NCBI RefSeq assembly: GCF_002777965.1
Contig: NZ_NGVR01000016.1
Span: 1-56,795, forward strand
Length of the DNA: 56,795 bases
Reading direction: 5' to 3'
Source of the DNA: Proteus columbae
Lineage (GTDB): Bacteria; Pseudomonadota; Gammaproteobacteria; Enterobacterales; Enterobacteriaceae
Position numbers and translations under genes: made by a program. The notes below the pieces were generated by a model. The model was not told the origin of the DNA, ran no database searches, and saw only the letters and a list, made by a program, of their open reading frames with translations. Each line of letters begins with the position of its first letter. Position 1 is the stretch's first letter. Below, in pieces: positions 34,351 through 43,421 of this stretch.

Positions 34351-34635
34351 AAATTACCCCCATTCATAAGTACATTTTGTTTGGGCGGGGGTTCTGATAA
34401 AGTAAAGTGACTTCTCATATAGTGCTTAGCTAACTCCGATTTAATGGACACATTTTAAACCTACCATTAAAACTAAAAAGAGCAAAATATATTTCTCAAC
34501 AAAATCCATTTTTTGGCTTTGATCACATAAAAACAACACAAAAAATCAAATTCATATCATTTTAAAAGCTGAAATTAAATTTAATTGCTCTTTTATAGCC
34601 GTCTCTTGAAAAATATAAATAGCCTTTAAAATCAG

Positions 34636-36282
34636 TTAATTAAAGAAAACAAATGTTAAATCACCCCGTTTTTCTACAATAGGTTTTATCTTTAACTGAC
34701 TTATAACAGATAATATTTCTTTTCGCTCAGGTCGGACTAAAACAATCGCAAGCCCTTGATAGTTCTTCTCTTCAATTAAGTTAACTAGCTGCTTAAGATC
34801 ATAATATTTATTTTGCACATCAGGATATGCCAGACCATAAGCGAGCTCCCCTTTCGTCTCTGTTAAACGAATATCAGTACGTTTTAAACCCCATGCTAAA
34901 GACGTCCCGATCCCAACTTCATCAGTTAAAATATAAGGCTTATCTGCTAGCTGATTATAATAGTGATTAATTGCCTTTTCAGGGGTGCTTTTGCTTTCTA
35001 TTTTATGAGGAATAACATACCCAATTACTAGACTTAATCCTATCGAGCAAAATAAAGTCAGTAAGCGTGTGGGTTTAAAGAAAGAAGCAACCCCCACCGC
35101 ACTCCAGCATAAGAAGCCCACAATACCCAGCAACGCTTTATATTGCTCATTTGTTTCGTATAACGTAAATCGTGTAGAGAAAAGCGAATAAACAATAATA
35201 GAGACGCCTATAAGCCCAAAAACAGTATTTATGATCGCATTAATATTATGAATTTTTTCATGGTGTTTGTTTTTTAGCTCTTCCATATAATGTGCAATCA
35301 AGATAGAAAGTGGCGCAAAACAAGGCAACATATAGGTTAATAACTTACCGCTGGAGGCAGAAAAGAAAACAAAAAATAGGAATAACCAAAACGAAAAATA
35401 AAGAGTTCCCTTCTTCAGGAAAATAGCTGATTTAATAGCCCCAAATAAGAACCCTAACCAAGGCAAAATACCTAAAATAACAATAGGTAAATAAAACCAC
35501 ATAGGTTGTGATCTTGCTGATCCCTTTTCAACAAAGCGTTGAACGTGCTCAACCCAAAAGAAGTAGTGCCAATAATCAGGTGCCTGAAGTGCAACTGAAA
35601 TCACCCATGGGCCAGCAATAATAAGCATAGAAATAAGCGCTATTGGTGCATAACAAAGGACTTCTTTAAAACGAGATAAACTAATTGCGGTTACAACAAA
35701 AACTAATGCGGGTAATACAACAGCAATAAAACCTTTGGTTAAAAAACCTAATCCACAGAAAATACCAACGAGAATATAAGCTTTAATTTTACCCTTTCTA
35801 TTAGTTGCATGTAATCCAGATAAAAAATAATACATTGCTGCTGTGACAAACATTGTCACTATAGGATCAAGAATATTGTAAGTACCAATAGCTAACACAA
35901 GAAACGAGGATAAAAAGACCATTAGTGCATTAAACGCCAAAGTACGGTTATGCCAAACTAGCATAGCAGCACGATAAACAAATAAGCCGGTTAATAAGGT
36001 TGAAGTTACAACAACAATACGAACAGAAAAATTACCACCGCCAAATAGCCATTGTGCAATGCTGTTTAGCCAATACCCCAATACTGGCTTTTCAAAATAG
36101 CGAATATCCAGCATATAGGGTACAGACCAATTACCTGATACAAGCATTTCTCGACTAATTTCAGCATAACGGATCTCATCAGGTTGCCAGAGTAGTCGTG
36201 TTTCGAGAGGAATTAAATAAGTTAAAAATATAAAAATAAAAAGTAGAAACCATTTATATTTTTCTAAAAAATCAACACGCAT
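34636..36282 (-). CDS. ArnT-like lipid A aminoarabinose transferase / PMT-family glycosyltransferase
   Basis: The product has 548 residues from the ATG at 36282, which has GGGGAA 6 bases upstream. The first periplasmic loop contains the diagnostic WQPDEIRYAEISREMLVSGN followed by FEKPVLGYWLNSIAQWLFGG, very like ArnT. About 12 membrane segments follow, then a periplasmic C-terminal domain (about 440-548). ArnT moves 4-amino-4-deoxy-L-arabinose from undecaprenyl phosphate to lipid A, which underlies the intrinsic polymyxin resistance of Proteus. The rest of the arn operon is not here, so this is an isolated paralogue; it may use another acceptor. Confidence 0.85.
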   Translation of the reverse strand: MRVDFLEKYKWFLLFIFIFLTYLIPLETRLLWQPDEIRYAEISREMLVSGNWSVPYMLDIRYFEKPVLGYWLNSIAQWLFGGGNFSVRIVVVTSTLLTGLFVYRAAMLVWHNRTLAFNALMVFLSSFLVLAIGTYNILDPIVTMFVTAAMYYFLSGLHATNRKGKIKAYILVGIFCGLGFLTKGFIAVVLPALVFVVTAISLSRFKEVLCYAPIALISMLIIAGPWVISVALQAPDYWHYFFWVEHVQRFVEKGSARSQPMWFYLPIVILGILPWLGFLFGAIKSAIFLKKGTLYFSFWLFLFFVFFSASSGKLLTYMLPCFAPLSILIAHYMEELKNKHHEKIHNINAIINTVFGLIGVSIIVYSLFSTRFTLYETNEQYKALLGIVGFLCWSAVGVASFFKPTRLLTLFCSIGLSLVIGYVIPHKIESKSTPEKAINHYYNQLADKPYILTDEVGIGTSLAWGLKRTDIRLTETKGELAYGLAYPDVQNKYYDLKQLVNLIEEKNYQGLAIVLVRPERKEILSVISQLKIKPIVEKRGDLTFVFFN

Positions 36283-36691
36283 ATATTCCCCGTTAAAATA
36301 AAACAATATCACTTTATATGAACTATTCACTTAGAATAGCTATCCTATAAAAGATTCAATTATTATTTATTAAATTATAATTAATTAACTTATTGTTTTA
36401 TTTTTAATCAACAAAAATAACAGCAAAACACCAACATTATCAATATTAATCAGCAAGATATGATAAGAAAAGGTTAATGGAACAACTAATAAAACCTTAA
36501 TATTTTATTAAATTTTTTAAAAACCAGAGAGTTTTTTATCTACGTTTTATCTAGATACTATTAAAAGAAAAAAAGAGAGGATAAAAAATTAAAAATAAAC
36601 AGAAAATAAACAGAAAATATAAATAAAGAAAACCAGAAGAAACTTATTCTGGTTTTTGATTACTTTATTTAATTATATGATGATAAAAATC
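36283..36691. other. AT-rich intergenic region
   Basis: This stretch lies between the ArnT-like gene and the AhpD-like gene. Apart from the terminator at 36629-36656 it holds nothing recognisable; the ArnT-like promoter must lie in it. The direct repeat AACAGAAAAT near 36600 is of no clear meaning. Confidence 0.4.
36629..36656. terminator. Terminator of the AhpD-like gene
   Basis: AAAACCAGAA pairs with TTCTGGTTTT; T-runs lie on both strands. It is 36 bp past the AhpD-like stop on the minus strand. Confidence 0.75.
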
Positions 36692-37030
36692 TTATTTACT
36701 AAACTCTTTAAAAGCGCCCATGGTGTTGGATGCATACATAACTGAAGGGCCGCCCCCCATATAAATAGCAACGCCTAATGCTTCCGCAAGTTCTTGCTCT
36801 GTTGTGCCTAATTCCACAAGTGTTTTTGTATGAAATCCAATACAACCATCACAACGATTTGCAACTGCAATTGCAATGGCGATCAATTCTTTTGTTTTTG
36901 CATCTAAAGCGCCTTCTTTACCACCCGCTTTTGTCGTGCTCATAAAAGCTTTCATTACGTCTGGAATATTTTGAGACAATGCCCCCATGTTACCTGCAAT
37001 GTCTGTTACTATTTCTTTGTACTTGCTCAT
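36692..37030 (-). CDS. AhpD-like carboxymuconolactone decarboxylase-family protein
   Basis: The product has 112 residues, a single CMD domain. The catalytic motif CDGCIGFH (Cys60, Cys63, His67) is the CxxCxxxH of AhpD-type alkylhydroperoxidases, suggesting a thiol-based peroxidase or disulfide reductase in the cytosol. The glycine-rich IYMGGGPSVMYA follows. The start has a GGGATC ribosome binding site. It is a single-gene unit, divergent from yhdN. The physiological substrate is unknown. Confidence 0.85.
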   Translation of the reverse strand: MSKYKEIVTDIAGNMGALSQNIPDVMKAFMSTTKAGGKEGALDAKTKELIAIAIAVANRCDGCIGFHTKTLVELGTTEQELAEALGVAIYMGGGPSVMYASNTMGAFKEFSK

Positions 37031-37159
37031 TTTTGATCCCTTACAATATATTTTTTTATATAATATAAAAATATAATATCAAACTATATAATCTAAGCAA
37101 GCTAATTTGATGTGAGATGATCTTTTCTATTGTAATAGTTACCGAAAAAGAGGTTTAAA

Positions 37160-37549
37160 GTGTCTATTTTAGATGAATGGGCTGAACGCCATATCGAAAA
37201 AGCGTTACAAAAAGGGGAACTTTCATCACTTAAAGGTGAAGGAAAACCGTTGATCCTTGATGATAATAGCCATGTTCCTGAGTCACTTAGAGCAAGCTAC
37301 CACTTATTAAAGAATGCGGGTTTTTTACCGCCTGAAATGCAAGATAGGAAAGAAGCCTTATCCCTAGCTGAAATCTTAAGCACATTAAATGAAACTGGAA
37401 TAGAGAATGAATCACTGCAAAAACGCTTGGCATTACTTGAATTGAAATTACAGCAGGCTGGTTTAGATACTCAATTTTTACATACGGACTATGCCACACA
37501 ACTGACAGAAAAATTAGCAAATCATAAAAAAGAAACCGAACAAAAATAA
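37160..37549 (+). CDS. yhdN: YhdN-like protein (DUF1992)
   Basis: The product has 129 residues and closely matches E. coli YhdN (about 122): SILDEWAERHIEKALQKGE, LKGEGKPLILDDNSHVPESL and LLELKLQQAGLDT. It belongs to the DUF1992 (DnaJ-homologue-like) family; its function is not established. The start is GTG with AGAGG 6 bases upstream. Confidence 0.88.
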   Translation: MSILDEWAERHIEKALQKGELSSLKGEGKPLILDDNSHVPESLRASYHLLKNAGFLPPEMQDRKEALSLAEILSTLNETGIENESLQKRLALLELKLQQAGLDTQFLHTDYATQLTEKLANHKKETEQK

Positions 37550-37568
37550 TGAAATATCAAAATAGAAA

Positions 37569-37594
37569 AAGCCTATACATCCCTGTATAAGCTT
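37569..37594. terminator. Terminator shared by yhdN and the AbgT-family gene
   Basis: AAGCCTATACA pairs with TGTATAAGCTT (one mismatch, loop TCCC). It lies between the convergent stop codons; T-tracts are short. Confidence 0.55.
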
Positions 37595-37610
37595 CTATCA
37601 TCGCAGAGAA

Positions 37611-39188
37611 TTAACCTGCGGTTGGAGAATAATACGTTGGTGAGCCTGGTCCTACTGGTAAGTTGAATACAAATACCCATAAATAGAATAATAATGACCA
37701 ACCAATTAAGAAAATAACGGAATATGGCAACATCATAGAGATCATAGTACCAATACCGGTGTCTTTCTTATATTTTGTTGCGACTGCTAATATCAAACCA
37801 AAATAACTCATCATTGGTGTAATGATATTAGTGACAGAATCTCCTATTCGATATGCTGCTTGAATTGTCTCTGGCGCATAACCTGCAAGCATTAACATTG
37901 GTACAAAGATAGGTGCTGTAACAGCCCATTGTGCTGATGCTGAACCAATCATTAAGTTAATAAAAGCACAGATTAAAATAAAGCCTAAGAACAGTAATCC
38001 ACTTGGCATATCAATGCTATTAAGTAATGCTGCACCCTTAACAGCAATAACCTGACCGATGTTTGTCCAACCAAAGAACGCAACAAACTGAGCCGCAAAG
38101 AAAATAATTACTAAATATAGCCCAAGCGTGCTCATCGAATTCGCCATGGCATCCACGATGTCTTTATCTGTACGCATTGTCTTAGCAATCCATCCGTAAA
38201 CAATACCCGGAATTGCAAAGAATAAGAAAATAAAGACAACAATAGATTTTAAGAAAGGAGAATTACCAATTAACCCTGTTTCTTGGTTTCTCAATATGCC
38301 ATTTTCAGGAACAACCGTTAGCGCCAAAATCACGCCCATAACAATAAATGTTCCTGTTGCAGCCCATAATGCTTTCTTTTCTAGTGGCGTAACTTCAGCA
38401 GCATTCCTTAAATCATTTTCTTCATCATCAAGTTCGTTGCCGTTATAAGGCCCTAATTGAGGCTCGACGATTTTTTCTGTAATGAAGTAACCTAAGAAAG
38501 TAATAAGGAATGTACTGACAAACATAAAGTACCAGTTTGCTTCAGCACCAACGATATAAGTTGGATCTATAATACGCGCCGCTTGCTGTGTAATACCCGA
38601 TAATAATGGATCTATTGTCCCTAAGAGTAAGTTGGCAGAATAACCGCCTGAAACCCCAGCAAAGGCAGCCGCTAGACCAGCAAGAGGATGCCGCCCTAAC
38701 GAATGGAAGATAATTGCTGATAACGGTATCAATACCACATAACCTAATTCAGCCGCGGTATTCGACATAATACCAGCAAAGACAATTGCTAATGTGGTCA
38801 TTTTGCGAGGTGCTTTCATTACCACTAAACGCATAACCGCAGATAATAAACCTGCACGTTCAGCAATACCGACACCTAATAACGCCACCAGCACCGTACC
38901 TAAAGGCGCAAAACCAGTAAAGTTTGTGACGACATTTGCCAATATACGACGAATACCATCCGCATCTAACAAACTAATAATGTGAATGTAGCCATCTTCT
39001 GCACGTCCTTTGGCACCTTCTGGTCGGGGATCTTGTACCGTAACGCCAAAATATTCACCAACTGCCGAAGAGACAAGTAAAATAGCAATTAAAATAATAA
39101 ATAAAATAACGGGATGGGGTAGCGCATTTCCTAGCCATTCCACTGTGCGTAGAAAGCGACTGCCTCCCTGTTTTTTTGTTTGCATCAT
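37611..39188 (-). CDS. AbgT-family transporter
   Basis: The product has 525 residues with about 11-13 membrane segments. Family features include LGNALPHPVILFIILIAILL at the N-terminus, NTAAELGYVVLIPLSAIIF, FAGVSGGYSANLLLGTIDPL and the C-terminal GSASAQWAVTAPIFVPMLML and IGDSVTNIITPMMSYFGLIL. AbgT imports p-aminobenzoyl-glutamate; other members export sulfonamides. No abgAB hydrolase genes are next to it, so the substrate is open. Two adjacent ATGs (39188, 39185) follow AAAGGA; the second has the better spacing. Confidence 0.88.
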   Translation of the reverse strand: MMQTKKQGGSRFLRTVEWLGNALPHPVILFIILIAILLVSSAVGEYFGVTVQDPRPEGAKGRAEDGYIHIISLLDADGIRRILANVVTNFTGFAPLGTVLVALLGVGIAERAGLLSAVMRLVVMKAPRKMTTLAIVFAGIMSNTAAELGYVVLIPLSAIIFHSLGRHPLAGLAAAFAGVSGGYSANLLLGTIDPLLSGITQQAARIIDPTYIVGAEANWYFMFVSTFLITFLGYFITEKIVEPQLGPYNGNELDDEENDLRNAAEVTPLEKKALWAATGTFIVMGVILALTVVPENGILRNQETGLIGNSPFLKSIVVFIFLFFAIPGIVYGWIAKTMRTDKDIVDAMANSMSTLGLYLVIIFFAAQFVAFFGWTNIGQVIAVKGAALLNSIDMPSGLLFLGFILICAFINLMIGSASAQWAVTAPIFVPMLMLAGYAPETIQAAYRIGDSVTNIITPMMSYFGLILAVATKYKKDTGIGTMISMMLPYSVIFLIGWSLLFYLWVFVFNLPVGPGSPTYYSPTAG

Positions 39189-39735
39189 TTATCCTTTTTA
39201 TAAAAAAAACAGAAAATGCACAGTACACAACCCTTTTTATTATGACTATCTGTTAATCCTATTTATAAGCACTTTATTTAAGATAAAAATTAGGATAAAG
39301 TTATCAAATAAAATATTTTTTACCTTATTAAACAATCAAATAAAAATAAATCACACAATTACAAATCACTTACATTAAAATTAATTTATAATATCTAAAA
39401 TTAAAAAATGTGCATAAGGTAACATTTTTTAACATTTTTATGATTATTTATTAACCTTTTCAGACTAAAAATACCTTCAATTAATAGTCAGAAACGATAA
39501 AACACTCAGATAAACCTGATAGTAACGGCTGTAATTACTATAAAAGAGAAAACAATGACGAATAAATGGTCAGGATAGGTTAAAACTTTAGATTATTTGT
39601 AACATGAACAGGTGATTTTACAGTAGATATTGAACGTATGACTATACATAGAATAAAGAATTGATGATCTGAAAAAAGAAAGATGGATATCGTAAAATAA
39701 ATATTTGAAAGGCAATGTTGTTGATATTTTAAAGA
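39189..39735. other. AT-rich intergenic region
   Basis: About 550 bases between the AbgT-family gene and the first fimbrial operon. I see the AbgT promoter side but no gene; a short frame at 39593-39775 lacks a ribosome binding site and recognisable content. Confidence 0.4.
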
Positions 39736-39762
39736 TAAAAAAGGGTAAGAATAACTTACCCT
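39736..39762 (-). terminator. Terminator of fimbrial operon I
   Basis: AGGGTAAG pairs with CTTACCCT; a TTTTTT run follows on the minus strand. It lies 36 bp past the mrpJ-like stop. Confidence 0.8.
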
Positions 39763-39797
39763 CTTTATCTACCACTCAATGAGAAAATATTTACTGA

Positions 39798-40115
39798 TTA
39801 GAAGATAATATCTGGCGTAGATTCCGCCATAAAGTAGATACACTTACTTGCATGTTTATCTTCAGTCTCTTCTTCAACGTGAAAACAATCTTCAAAAAAC
39901 CAGTAAATTGGGGTTTTTAAATAAACTGCCAATGTCACAAGGTAACCCAAGTCTATTTTATTTAACCCGCGTTCATAACGTGAGAACTGTTGTTGGCTAA
40001 TTCCCAATTTATCGGCAAGGTGACCGCCGGTATAACCAAGCTCTTTGCGTTTTTTCTGTATTCTTTTACCAACTAGCTCATTCACATCGATGTTTATAAG
40101 AAAATAATCCATCAT
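39798..40115 (-). CDS. mrpJ: MrpJ-type regulator, operon I
   Basis: The product has 105 residues from the ATG at 40115 (GGAAA upstream; an in-frame TTG at 40127 is part of that region). The helix-turn-helix spans about 10-65: VGKRIQKKRKELGYTGGHLA, then LGISQQQFSRYERGLNKIDL and the typical YWFFEDCF. MrpJ is the last gene of MR/P operons; it represses flhDC and so motility when fimbriae are made. It is 24 bp downstream of mrpH on the same strand. The symbol is by family; which operon is the true mrp orthologue is discussed under findings. Confidence 0.85.
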   Translation of the reverse strand: MMDYFLINIDVNELVGKRIQKKRKELGYTGGHLADKLGISQQQFSRYERGLNKIDLGYLVTLAVYLKTPIYWFFEDCFHVEEETEDKHASKCIYFMAESTPDIIF

Positions 40116-40138
40116 CGCGTTTTCCAACTTCGTTTATA

Positions 40139-40972
40139 TTAAGGCATTGCCAAAATTAATGTACCTACCCCAGAAAATGAACCGGGAGCAACTCGACCAT
40201 AAGGACGTAATACAGAGCTAACAACTACAGGTGTTGCTCTTCCCGCAGGTACAAAAATTATCTCGCCATTTTCACCTGGTTTATTGTTAAGGTATAAATC
40301 TGCATAGAGGCTACCGTCTGGGCGTAATCTGACATTTGGGCCTTCTAGAGATGATGCATAAACAACAACAGATAAGTCTTTATTGCATGTTACGCGAATT
40401 GTTTGTGATCGTTTATTCTGTGTTGAGTCGCCTAATCTGTCTTCATCAATATCGCCATAACTGAGGTTGACAGAACCATCAATTATCTCACAAGCCCCAG
40501 CAGGAGGCGGTGCAATACCGCACATTGATCCTGGAAGTAGTAATTTTGTCGTTCCGGTTTCATAAAATAAGCCAACACACTCTTGAATTTCACTATTAGG
40601 CACCCCAGAGTGGTGAGCTACAGCAGGTGACGTAGGAAAACTTTGCACACGCATAACAGCATCACGTAATTCCGCCATAGTGCGATATTTTTGTGCCCCA
40701 GTTAAAATTGTTCTTGTCGCAGCCCCACCTTGTCCTGATGCATTATGTCGATGATTAATCGTGATTTTACAAGATGCACCACCATAACAAGGATTCAATG
40801 TCATCGTTGTTTCTGGGTCCCAACGCTGAATAATAAAAGTATAATTTGCAGCAGAAGAAGAAATAATTTTAGATTCAGTAATATAAGAAAAAATAGAAGC
40901 CATTGATGATGCAGAAAAGAGTGTCATCACGCTAAATAGGCATAATGCTGATAATCGTTTTGGGGTAAACAT
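40139..40972 (-). CDS. mrpH: MrpH-type two-domain tip adhesin, operon I
   Basis: The product has 277 residues. The signal peptide ends SASSMA. The N-terminal receptor domain holds three histidines, His74 and His76 (TINHRHN) and His120 (AVAHHSG), at places equivalent to the zinc site of P. mirabilis MrpH (His72, His74, His117 as I recall), plus cysteine pairs (NPCYGGASCKI, QECVGLF, GSMCGI). A pilin domain follows from about 160 (APPPAGACEI) and ends SFSGVGTLILAMP. MrpH caps the fimbria and needs zinc for autoaggregation and biofilm. It lies between mrpG (20 bp) and mrpJ. Confidence 0.88.
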   Translation of the reverse strand: MFTPKRLSALCLFSVMTLFSASSMASIFSYITESKIISSSAANYTFIIQRWDPETTMTLNPCYGGASCKITINHRHNASGQGGAATRTILTGAQKYRTMAELRDAVMRVQSFPTSPAVAHHSGVPNSEIQECVGLFYETGTTKLLLPGSMCGIAPPPAGACEIIDGSVNLSYGDIDEDRLGDSTQNKRSQTIRVTCNKDLSVVVYASSLEGPNVRLRPDGSLYADLYLNNKPGENGEIIFVPAGRATPVVVSSVLRPYGRVAPGSFSGVGTLILAMP

Positions 40973-40992
40973 ACTAACCTCAATCTTAATAA

Positions 40993-41544
40993 TTAATCAT
41001 AATTCAGGTGGAATGTGGCTATGGCACTAAAACGACCTCGTTTTATTGATTCGTTAGCAATAGCATTAGGCTCGGCTTGTATAAATGCACGGAACCTTAA
41101 AATAGAATCTCCTGAATTTAAGGCAATATTGCTTGTTTCCTGATTAATCCGCAGTGGACTGCCATCCGAGTTTTCTAACCCAATGGCAATACCTTCAGCT
41201 TGACTTCCTGTACTTAATGCAAGAAAACCTTGCCCAACCATTGCCTGATTTTCAGTACCACTAAATGTCACTCTCACCCTTTTATTAATAGAGAGGTCAC
41301 ATTCTGATAAATGAATTTGAAAATTTTGGCTATTTGTTCTACCCGCGCCAATATAAAACGTTTTATCTGGCACATTACCGAATTCTAGCGAGATGGTTTC
41401 ATCACCTGGTTTTATTACACAAGGTTCATCAACTAATGTGCCATAAAGTCGCATATTATTCGGTGCTGCATTAGCGGCTGAAAATATTCCTATTAGAAGC
41501 GTAAGCCCGCAAATAACAGGAAGCGGTAATGTTTTAAGCTTCAT
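40993..41544 (-). CDS. mrpG: MrpG-type minor fimbrial subunit, operon I
   Basis: The product has 183 residues from the ATG at 41544, which has AGGAG 8 bases upstream. The signal peptide ends SAANA. The conserved pilin Cys pair lies in DEPCVIK and LSECDLS; the C-terminus AIATFHLNYD has the penultimate Tyr of chaperone-usher subunits. It sits in the A-B-C-D-E-F-G-H-J order and is probably an adaptor near the tip. Confidence 0.85.
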   Translation of the reverse strand: MKLKTLPLPVICGLTLLIGIFSAANAAPNNMRLYGTLVDEPCVIKPGDETISLEFGNVPDKTFYIGAGRTNSQNFQIHLSECDLSINKRVRVTFSGTENQAMVGQGFLALSTGSQAEGIAIGLENSDGSPLRINQETSNIALNSGDSILRFRAFIQAEPNAIANESIKRGRFSAIATFHLNYD

Positions 41545-41554
41545 TTTCACACTC

Positions 41555-42046
41555 CTATTGATATTCTGCGAGCAACGTTGCAGTTACTTCAAATGGACCT
41601 TCTACTAAGGTACTTCCCGGTTTTTTTACCGGAACAGCTTGAATAATAGGGGGTTTATCTGGTGAGATAACAAAGCGCTCATTTAAGATAAAAGGCTCAC
41701 CGTTTCGAGTCATATGAATAGCTAAATCCGTAATATTGGTTTGCAATCCAGCATCATCAAACTGACTTTTAGGACCAATAATAGAAAGCCCCAGATCCCA
41801 ACCTTTAATATTGGGATCGCACTTTAATCGGTAATTCACGGATTGGGTGTAATTAATCCCATCAACTCTATGAATACCAACGTTATGACCAAAATAAACT
41901 TCAATTAAATTATTATTTTCGATTACACAAGGAGGCGGAATTAATAATGTTCCAAATAATTTCATATTCGGTTCATCCGCACTGACAAATAAAGGCGACA
42001 TGACGAGTAATGTTGTCAGACAAACCTTTTTTAAATTAATAAGCAT
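41555..42046 (-). CDS. mrpF: MrpF-type minor fimbrial subunit, operon I
   Basis: The product has 163 residues. The signal peptide ends FVSA; the pilin Cys pair lies in PPPCVIENN and YRLKCDPN; the C-terminus is VTATLLAEYQ. AGGAG lies 7 bases before the ATG. It is 11 bp downstream of mrpE. Minor pilin or adaptor of the MR/P-type fimbria. Confidence 0.85.
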   Translation of the reverse strand: MLINLKKVCLTTLLVMSPLFVSADEPNMKLFGTLLIPPPCVIENNNLIEVYFGHNVGIHRVDGINYTQSVNYRLKCDPNIKGWDLGLSIIGPKSQFDDAGLQTNITDLAIHMTRNGEPFILNERFVISPDKPPIIQAVPVKKPGSTLVEGPFEVTATLLAEYQ

Positions 42047-42057
42047 GTACTGACTCC

Positions 42058-42606
42058 TTACTGATATTCTACTCGAAGCGTTGCCGTAGCGTAAAAATCA
42101 CCCCCAGTTAATGATGCAGAGTAATCACGAACAGGAATTGCCTCAAATTGAGGGAAGTTAGGATAAGTGAAATTCACTTCTTGCCCCAATCTCAATAATT
42201 TATTTTGGTAAAGAAGACGTACCCCTAATCCTGTAATGTTTGTGGTCAAGGCATTTGAATCAAACCCAGTACCATTTCCAGAAATAGAGACTTTCATTGT
42301 ATTTGTTGGCATTTTTCTACATTCAGCACTATAAGTAATAGGCTTTTTGTAATTAACACCATCAATACGCGTACTCATGACTTCACCAAAATCAACCTCA
42401 ATCGTTTTTCCCCCATTGATGACACAAGGAGGTGGAGCGATAACATTACCCGTGATATAGACATATACAATCCCAGGTATAGCGCTACCCGCTCTCGCTG
42501 TAGGTGGTGTATTTGCAACAGCAGCTGAACTCAGGACACCAGTAAATGTTGTCATTAATAAAATCAACACTGCTTTGCTTGTGTTAAACCGCTGTTCCAT
42601 ATCCAT
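42058..42606 (-). CDS. mrpE: MrpE-type minor fimbrial subunit, operon I
   Basis: The product has 182 residues from the ATG at 42606. This matches the MKMEQRF start of the operon II copy and has TAGG 7 bases upstream; a longer frame reaching into mrpD is rejected. The signal peptide ends AAVANT; Cys pair in PPPCVINGG and YSAECRK; C-terminus ATATLRVEYQ. Minor pilin, 11 bp after mrpD. Confidence 0.85.
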   Translation of the reverse strand: MDMEQRFNTSKAVLILLMTTFTGVLSSAAVANTPPTARAGSAIPGIVYVYITGNVIAPPPCVINGGKTIEVDFGEVMSTRIDGVNYKKPITYSAECRKMPTNTMKVSISGNGTGFDSNALTTNITGLGVRLLYQNKLLRLGQEVNFTYPNFPQFEAIPVRDYSASLTGGDFYATATLRVEYQ

Positions 42607-42617
42607 AAATAAACCTA

Positions 42618-43376
42618 TTAATTTCCGATTGCTGTTTCTACAACCTTGCACTCATTGCCATTACAGCTAAATTTCAAACGAGGGCGTCCACCGTAATCGT
42701 TGATATAACTTAATACGGGTGAAGCACCAAGTGTCGAGGCTTTCAAATTAAGATCCGCACTACTTTTTGGATCGACCATTAAAGGCGTAAACCCAGTAAT
42801 ACTTTCACCTTTTAATCCGGTTAACCCATCGACAATTGTCACAAAGTAAGGCGTTGGATTATTAACCTGATAGATATCCCCTTTTTTCGTTAGGGTGATT
42901 TTTTCCTGCCATGGATTTGTTAAATCAGTCTGTGTTGCATAAATCGCGGCTGGGCGATAAAACAATTTAATCCGTGTTTGTAATGCAATTTGCAGTACAT
43001 TGGGTTTATCACTACGTGGTGGAATTTCACGTAAGTTAAAATAGAACACGCTTTCTCTATCCTGAGGTAATTTAGATACATCAGGTAAGCCTTGTATTTT
43101 TATCTGACTTTTATCACCGGGTTCAATACGTTGAATAGGTGGCAGAACGATTAATGGACTTTCCACTTTTTGCCCATTGACATCTTCCATCCAACCTTGT
43201 GCTAAATAAGGCAGATCTTTATTTTGATTACTGACATTAAGGCTAATTGATTTATCAGCTCCATTAAAAATGATACGAGTTCTATCCAATGCAATCGCAG
43301 CAATAGCTTGTTGAGTAAACACCATACCCGTTAATAATGTGGTTGCTACAATGAATGAGCGCTTTAATAACATCAT
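42618..43376 (-). CDS. mrpD: MrpD-type periplasmic fimbrial chaperone, operon I
   Basis: The product has 252 residues, PapD-like. The signal peptide ends QQAIAA. The G1 donor-strand region (IALDRTRIIFNGADKSISLN) and the chaperone signature FYFNLREIPPRSDKPNVLQI with LFYRPAAI are present. It folds pilin subunits in the periplasm and delivers them to the usher encoded upstream. A pair of Cys near the C-terminus (SCNGNECKV) is typical of MR/P-type chaperones. Confidence 0.92.
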   Translation of the reverse strand: MMLLKRSFIVATTLLTGMVFTQQAIAAIALDRTRIIFNGADKSISLNVSNQNKDLPYLAQGWMEDVNGQKVESPLIVLPPIQRIEPGDKSQIKIQGLPDVSKLPQDRESVFYFNLREIPPRSDKPNVLQIALQTRIKLFYRPAAIYATQTDLTNPWQEKITLTKKGDIYQVNNPTPYFVTIVDGLTGLKGESITGFTPLMVDPKSSADLNLKASTLGASPVLSYINDYGGRPRLKFSCNGNECKVVETAIGN

Positions 43377-43421
43377 CTTTAATTACTCTTTTGTTTATAA
43401 AATCGTTTAATTTTTCCCTTC

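Noticed and set aside
39593-39775. Minus-strand 60-codon frame before operon I
   Set aside because: Overlaps the operon terminator and lacks a ribosome binding site and recognisable motif.
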